Shown piece by piece: positions 12,401-19,858 of a stretch of 24,523 bases of DNA (positions within the stretch are counted from its first letter, which is position 1; every line of letters begins with the position of its first letter). This stretch comes from Plakobranchus ocellatus (Eukaryota > Mollusca > Gastropoda > Plakobranchidae): NCBI GenBank assembly GCA_019648995.1, contig BLXT01002860.1, positions 1,913,895 to 1,938,417 on the forward strand, written 5' to 3'. The notes beneath the pieces are model-generated. The model was not told the origin of the DNA and ran no database searches. It saw nothing but the letters and a program-made list of their open reading frames with translations. The translations under genes were made by a program, and so were the position numbers.

Positions 12401-15400
12401 ATGATATTCATATACTACACCTTTCACACTTACGGGACTGCATTTACCATCCCTAGTCTTATTCTATTGACCAGACTAGCTACCCTTGATCTACCCTTCA
12501 TGCATGTATTTTTAATTTACAAAAGTTAATCTTGCCATGAAAATATCAAGTTGTATAGAGCTAAAATGTTGGAAGCAATAGAAGCGACAAAGGACAGGAA
12601 AAAGTGGAGGACCATGATCGCCAACGCTGTAAAGCAAGGCACCTGATGATGATGATGATGATAGAGCTAAATAGAGTTGGCTGATTTATGAACTGTGTGT
12701 TCAAGTGGGTTTTTTTTTTGTGATTAATCAATTACCATTACTTAGTCCAGGTCTAGACTGAATTATTAGAGCAAGTCCCCTTTGCAAGAATATATTTACG
12801 TCTCTATTTTTTTTGTGGTTAGGTCAGGCTTGCAAGTTTGTACATCTTCAGGCTTTTTATACATTTTTGCAAGAATGTCTGGCTCCTGTCATTAAAGTAT
12901 TTATCTGCATGAAACATTTGTAATATTATGCAGTGAGTATTCATTGATTTTTTAACTTGCTGTGTGTCTAAAGCTGCATAAAGCATATACAACCTAAGGC
13001 AATAATTGCTACACATATATGAATAACATGGTGCCATAAAAACTCACCCTCTTTATCCTTCATGATTGCATGGACGTCTTTTAAGAGAAAGGTTAATTTC
13101 TTGTCTTTGTCTGAGGAGCTTAGGTTCACATTGATGTCAGCATCTTTGAGCCCAAACCCAGTCAATGAGGAACCATACATATACAATAATATGTCTGCAG
13201 AAAAAGATTCAGAAGATCAGAATGTCAAATATTAAAAAAAAAAAAAAAAACTCTTAAAAAATGCCCTTTGGGAAACTAACAGCCTTTAGAAAATAGAAAT
13301 TTTGGGGCAAATTAAAAAAAAAATATACAAACATATATAGTAAAAACCCTCTACAAAGCATATATATAACTTGGATGTTGGCATTAGACGAGTGAGTAGA
13401 AAAAAAAAAAATCCTTTACTCACTATTGCCACCCATATACTTAGCAACAAAGTTTATATTTAGTGCAGAACCTTTTGTACAAAAACCTTGCTTAAGTAGA
13501 ACACATGCATTATAAAGAAATTCTCCTGAAGTTGTTATATTATGAATAGTTCAATAAATGCTTACCAGGAATATGGGACTGTAAGAGGCCTTGCAGTCGT
13601 GTTACTATGTTTTCGCGTACTATCTGTTCCGCAAAATCAATAGCCCTCATCTCCCAGATGCGATCTACAGCTATATTTAATGCCGTCAACTGTGCCGTTG
13701 TAGGTTCTGGGAAAAGGCGAAGGACAGCATCCACTTCACTGATCTGTGGAATGAAAAACCATAGAGTTGTGCAAAAAAATACTACATATAAATTATGGGC
13801 AGTGGATACACAGCCACATAAAATTATCACAAAAACAGGACACTCAAGCTGAAAGAACAATAGCTAAATGCAATGTATCCAGCAAAACCATGGCATGTAT
13901 CTCTATTTCAGGTTATTAGGGGAAAATTTGGTTCAGGCTGTATCCTGGGCCTATCAAGATATATTATCACTTATAGCCTTAATTATTCATTTTTCATTTG
14001 CATAGCCCTTTCTATAGAAATCAATGTCTAATACTATTATGAACACAATTTTCTAAGGGTATATGACATTAATTTTTTACTTTTATTTATTTTTTTAATG
14101 CATGTTATATTCTAGAATAACCCCTTTCTGAGTAAGTATCCTTAAGACTTAAATCCAACAATAGACATAGGGGCCATGTAGTTTTTAAGATGATTAGCTG
14201 GGCTCTTAAATAAAGCTAAAAAAACACCTGTTTGGTTTACCTATATTTCATTAGCAAAATCAACAGTATGATAGTTGAATGCTCACATTGAACGGGCTAC
14301 GATTCTAAACACATTAAAGAACATTTACTTGATTATGGTACATACTAACTTTTTCCAAAGATGATAACAGAATGTGCAGTGAGATGAATGTGCTAAGAAG
14401 GAAAAAAACGATAACTATAACATCAAACTTTTCTCATTTTCCTGAACCACATTCATTTGTACACAGCATGTTAAAATGAAGGTAAGCATAAATACGCAGA
14501 TCTAGATATAGAGTTACAGCAATGCCAACATGTTCATTTTGAAACGAGACATTTTTATCTTAATTATGCATATAAACATTTCAATATAGGCTAGAACTTA
14601 AAATATTGAAAAATAATAATTTTGATTGTTCATAAGACATTACAGGTTTTGGCTCAACATTATATCAGGAATGTTGAAGGTCACTGAATTCAAGATGGCA
14701 GATTAAATTGAAGCTGACTTGTTAATCTACAATCATAGACAGAAACGATTTTTTTAAAAACAAAATTTATAAACATTACATATTTCTGGGTAGAAATTAA
14801 CCTGTTAAAAAAAAAGATCAAGAACTTTGCTATACAAATACACAATTCCTTGAATTTAAAGAGTCCACAGAGTATAACCTGGTCACATCAGCTGTTACAG
14901 CTTAAGCTAACAACTAAAGTATTACTTGTGCGACTTATATTTGGACCATAACAAATTAACTTTGAATAAATCACATGTCTATAGAAAGTATTTTATTTTG
15001 GCAGTTCAAGAGACATGAAATATTCTTCTATAACCTTCAATTCAAAGTATTGTCTGGTACTTTGATGTTTGCAGGTAGCTGGTTTATCAAATTTGGGCAA
15101 CAACAACACAAAAATTACAACAGGGAATGGAATTAGTAGTCGAAGCAAGACTAAAAGTCCTTCATTGCAAGTGGACCACTGAGTTTTTTTTTTGCTTTGT
15201 ATGTGTATGCGTTTTTTTCTGCTTATTGTCATTAAACTTAATGATCAAAATAATGGCAAAGCCAATAGTTATTCACTGCCCACATCTTTTTGTCAGGTTT
15301 TGTTGTAAAAATAATAAAAAAAATGACTATAAGGGATTTAGACAAGAATGGCTACTCCAGATAAAACTGCATTGCAAAGAACTTCAGTTGGTTTTTGTTA

Positions 15401-18324
15401 ATTCCATTTGCTTTGAAATGCCACACAAAATTTTGGATACATTTCATATGAGATCCAATTAAAAAGAAAAAAACCTTGTTGATCATTTCATGTGAAGTTT
15501 TCAAACTAAATATGGTTATACACATCCATTGTCAGAAATTTCTTTTCCTTTCAAGCTTACCTCCTTACGCCGGCAGTGTCGATTATCTTTGATGTGTTTC
15601 AGGCAATCTTCAATCTGATCCAAATGGAAATCACACAGGCGACAGAAGTAATGGGCATTCCGGAACTTTTGATTTGGCTGAGGAATAGTAAAAGAGGACT
15701 CAAGTGATTCCAGATGTAAAAACTAATTTTACTTCATCCATGTACAAAAGGGTAAAAGGGTAGAATTGACTGGTCAGTCACAATGGAATCTTGTTCACCA
15801 TGCTCACTACTGTTCTGACTGGCAAGCACTGAGGCTGTAGCGAAACTTTTTTTTTTCTAAATTTGGGCTTGTTTGGTGATTTCCCCTCTAATTAGCGAAA
15901 AATTCCAAAGGAGTCATTTTAAAATGTGCAAAATAAAAGACAAAACAATATAATTTTCCTTTACTAATTTATTAATGTCACAAATTTCTCTTTCCCTTGC
16001 CTTACACCTTAAACACAGAAATATAAAAAAGCAATTTGATGAAATTTAGGGAAAAATTAAATTCATGGCAAGTCATCACATGAAAGTGCAAAAATCACGT
16101 ACAAGTAGTAAAAAATTGTGTGGCAAGCTATCATTCTATGGCATTATTTTCTTGATTAGTAAATGTAATTATTTTAAGCACTCATATTACTATTAGATAA
16201 CTGCTTGTATCATCTGTAACGATTAACAGGAAACAAATCAAGTTAAACTAAGGGCTTTCCATGCACTGCATTTGAACAACTACAATATAACAAAAAAAAA
16301 AAAACAGTAGGAGTACCACCAACAATTTCCTTTTAAAATGTGTCATGGCAGAATGATTTTTTTTCCTCATTGTCATATAAAATCAATAAGCTTTTATACA
16401 AATCCACTGCAACAAAACTGTGCATCACTCAAAAAATTTTGTATGAAACTTGATGAATCTGCCGTTTGCTGTCCACTCATAGCTTTCTAGGCAAAAAGGT
16501 TATCTCCTTCAAAAGCTTAAGAACTCCTTATTTAGTGCACCACATATAACTTTACCTCCTGAGCATTACTTAAGCTAGGCAAAACATGATCTCTAAGCAA
16601 AGCAGGCCTGACCGCCTCTTATCGCGCCATTATCAGTCCCTGGGAACAGACTAACTTGAGATCAGCCATATGCACCATTATCTCAGGCCATGCATGAGCA
16701 AACCAACAATTTTTACCAGAATTCAACCACGAAAAACACAAATTCAGTATTATTCAAACACATTTGTTTTAGGTGCATTTGATAGTGATATTCTGTAAAA
16801 ACTTGGCATTTCTAATTTTGTTAATTAGAGGAAGTATATGCTCTATCTCATGTCACACTTATTACCTCTTAACAAGTTTTTCATTTGTTGCCTACTTTTC
16901 GTAACTGCTAATTAACGATTATAGACAAGATAGAACATCAAAAATAGTGGTATGCGTTACCTTTAGTTATTGTTCTTATTGATATAGTAAGTTACAATGC
17001 CACAGCAGGCATACATAATCCAGAATTAATTTCTAAATTTATTTTTCTCAACAATGCAATTAACTAATGGGAAGCATACAGTAGAAATAAAAATGAATCT
17101 GTTTGCACTCTCTCATTTCCTCATGAAGTAGATAATATAGCTGGGGAAATCAGCAATGCATCTTGCTTTATAATGCTGATGACTTCTGTGAAGTAAAATA
17201 AACTTACACTCAGAAAAGGCTAATATTTATGATTTTGTAAAGCCCCAAGTCCAAGTTTTTAAAACGATCTCATGAGAAAAGTGGGTTGAATGATTCCCCT
17301 TATTCAAGTTTGCCGTGGTATCAAGCTTTTGAAAGTGATTATGGTAACATATGATTGAGTTATTACTACGAGATCAAAAGTCATTTATTGTTTAGCAAAG
17401 ATATCATTGCTGCTTCACCATCCCACTTTAGATGCATCATATTTATAGTGTTCTTAATTTTCTGAGTCTACACATATGAAAGTATTTCTTTTGCACTGAC
17501 AAGTTTTGTGCAGTTATCATTGTACACACTATTGCAACAAAGCAACAAAACAGAGATTGATAATCGTTAAAAAATGCAACACTTGTGCCCAGCTTCCACT
17601 ATCTGCATTTCAGGGTCAAAGACTCGGTCATGGTGATGGACCAAACTTGGCCTCCAACTCAAATCTATTACCACGCCATGAATGATTCTGGAATCACTGT
17701 TCATTATTGAGCCACGCTTATTTTTCAAGCAAAACCTCTACCCAGCTACAGAAGAGAAGGTAGAGGAAGTGCGATGGGAAGGGAGTGAAACAATATGTGT
17801 GCCTGTGTATACACAACCTATCTATGCTTAAAGACATAATCTCAGGCTCTTTGACTGTTGTCAGGTTGGATGCTGGTCCAATATAAAGTGTTCTTATAAT
17901 TTTTTTGACAGTTTGCTAGCTAATAAGATACCAAAAGCCCCTCTCTCAATTTGTGTGTGAGAGAGTATGTGAGTGTGTGAGTGAATGTGGGAGGTAGAGA
18001 TAGAAAGTGAAAAGGGGTAAAGTGGTGATGATGATGATGATGATGATGATGTCACCTTTTTTAGTGGATGCATTTTGTTGTCAGCCAAAGTCTTTAGCAT
18101 TTCCTCATCTAGTTCTTCACCTGAAACAAAGAGACGATCAGAAATTATTCTCAAAAGCTCTGTTTTACTTATGATATTTCTTAGCCACTTTTCTCTTTAC
18201 AAAGCTAGAAGGTATAATCTCAAATCTTCATGAATTTCGGATAAAAAGTAAGAGGAAGCATTTCTAACACTATGAGAGAATATCTTTTTTTCTACATTAA
18301 AATACCACTGATCTGCAGACTGTA

Positions 18325-18355
<31 letters not shown>

Positions 18356-19815
18356 GGTATTTCTCAACTATAGGTAAATAATGCAAGCAAAAATAAAGAC
18401 ATAAAAAAAGGAATATGAATGGATATTATAACAACACACTGCAAAATATAAAAAAAACAACAAAACAACAAACAAACAAGTCATCACTGCAATGCATGAG
18501 TATCTGGAGAAATCCATAATATGGAGTTTTTAAATAGACTTGTCACTTTATGTCAGATATACTAAAAACATCTGTTGCTTTCATTAACTTTGCTGTCCCG
18601 TAATTTTATGGGCACACTTTAAAGTTACTTCAAATCTTGACTGTGAAAGGAGCAGTGGTCCATCCCACTGTCAAAATGGCAATATAACAGGCATGTGATG
18701 TTTTGCGCCTGGACCTTTAGTCTTCTTTAGATCTACTGAATGGTGAAACAACCCTCACAAAATTGTGACAATAAGAGTATTTCAAGAATGGAAAAGTGTT
18801 AACTGATTAATTTTAAAACCTATAGATCATGTTGCATATGTAGACAATTTTATTTGACTACAAATCTCTGTTTATGTGGGACCAACACTTCTGACCTTAA
18901 TTTTCTCAAAGGTACTGAAATTTGGGATGTCCCTCTATTACTAGTATTACATTACACCAACCGGAAAAATAACAAAGTTAATATTTTCAAGATCTGAGTA
19001 ATTAAAAGGTGTGCAAAGTACAGCAATACTCTGAACTCTAAGCTCTGAGTTAATGGATCAGATTTATAAATAACTTGTAAGACAATGAGAGAGCTAAACA
19101 TGAAAGACAAAATTTGCATCGTGATTGTATCACTCATGATCATGAAGGATGCTGTAAATATTTTATAAGTACCTTTAATCTACAGATTCATAAGAAATAA
19201 ACACTGTGATATCACAACAAAGAGAAAACCAAGAAATCAGATCTGAATACAATACAGATAAACTTTATCACGAAATTGGAAAATATGAGCAGCCTACCTG
19301 TGAAGTTAATAACTATTTCACAAATGACTGAAGTAATATAATACATACACTAAGGCAGCATAACTACCTACTTAAAAATATTTTTTCATATCAGTCCAAC
19401 TACAAAAAACTGCTTAAAATAGACACCTTGTGGACAATGAAAACCAGACATGAAAGTTAGAGGAACAGGTGTGTGTTTGAAAAGTGCTCTCTTCAACTTG
19501 ATGAAATTGGAATCAAACCACAGGTAAGCTGCTTGACTGATTTTTAAAATTTGTCTCAAATTTTTATGCGTATCCATGCACGAGAGTTTTAGGGAGATGG
19601 AATGTATAATATATATAGGGAGTATACAACCCCTCTGTAAAGATATAGACCTATCTAAAAGATACAGAGGCAGACAAAAACTCTAACTGCTGCTGACACT
19701 AATGACTACTTCATAGATTTGGGGAACATGGATGCCAGGCACATAAGTCCTATGGTATTCCTTCTCCTTCATTGCTAAAAAAAATTTTGTAAAGTCAAAA
19801 TACTGCTTGACTCTT

Positions 19816-19858
<43 letters not shown>

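Noticed and set aside
15127-15462. 111-codon plus-strand open frame
   Set aside because: Phe/Cys/Lys-rich from T and A runs, overlaps another open frame on the other strand, no motif.
17894-18055. Serine-run extension after exon 2
   Set aside because: It is translation of the (CAT)8 repeat and TG/AG-rich intron after a GTGA donor.
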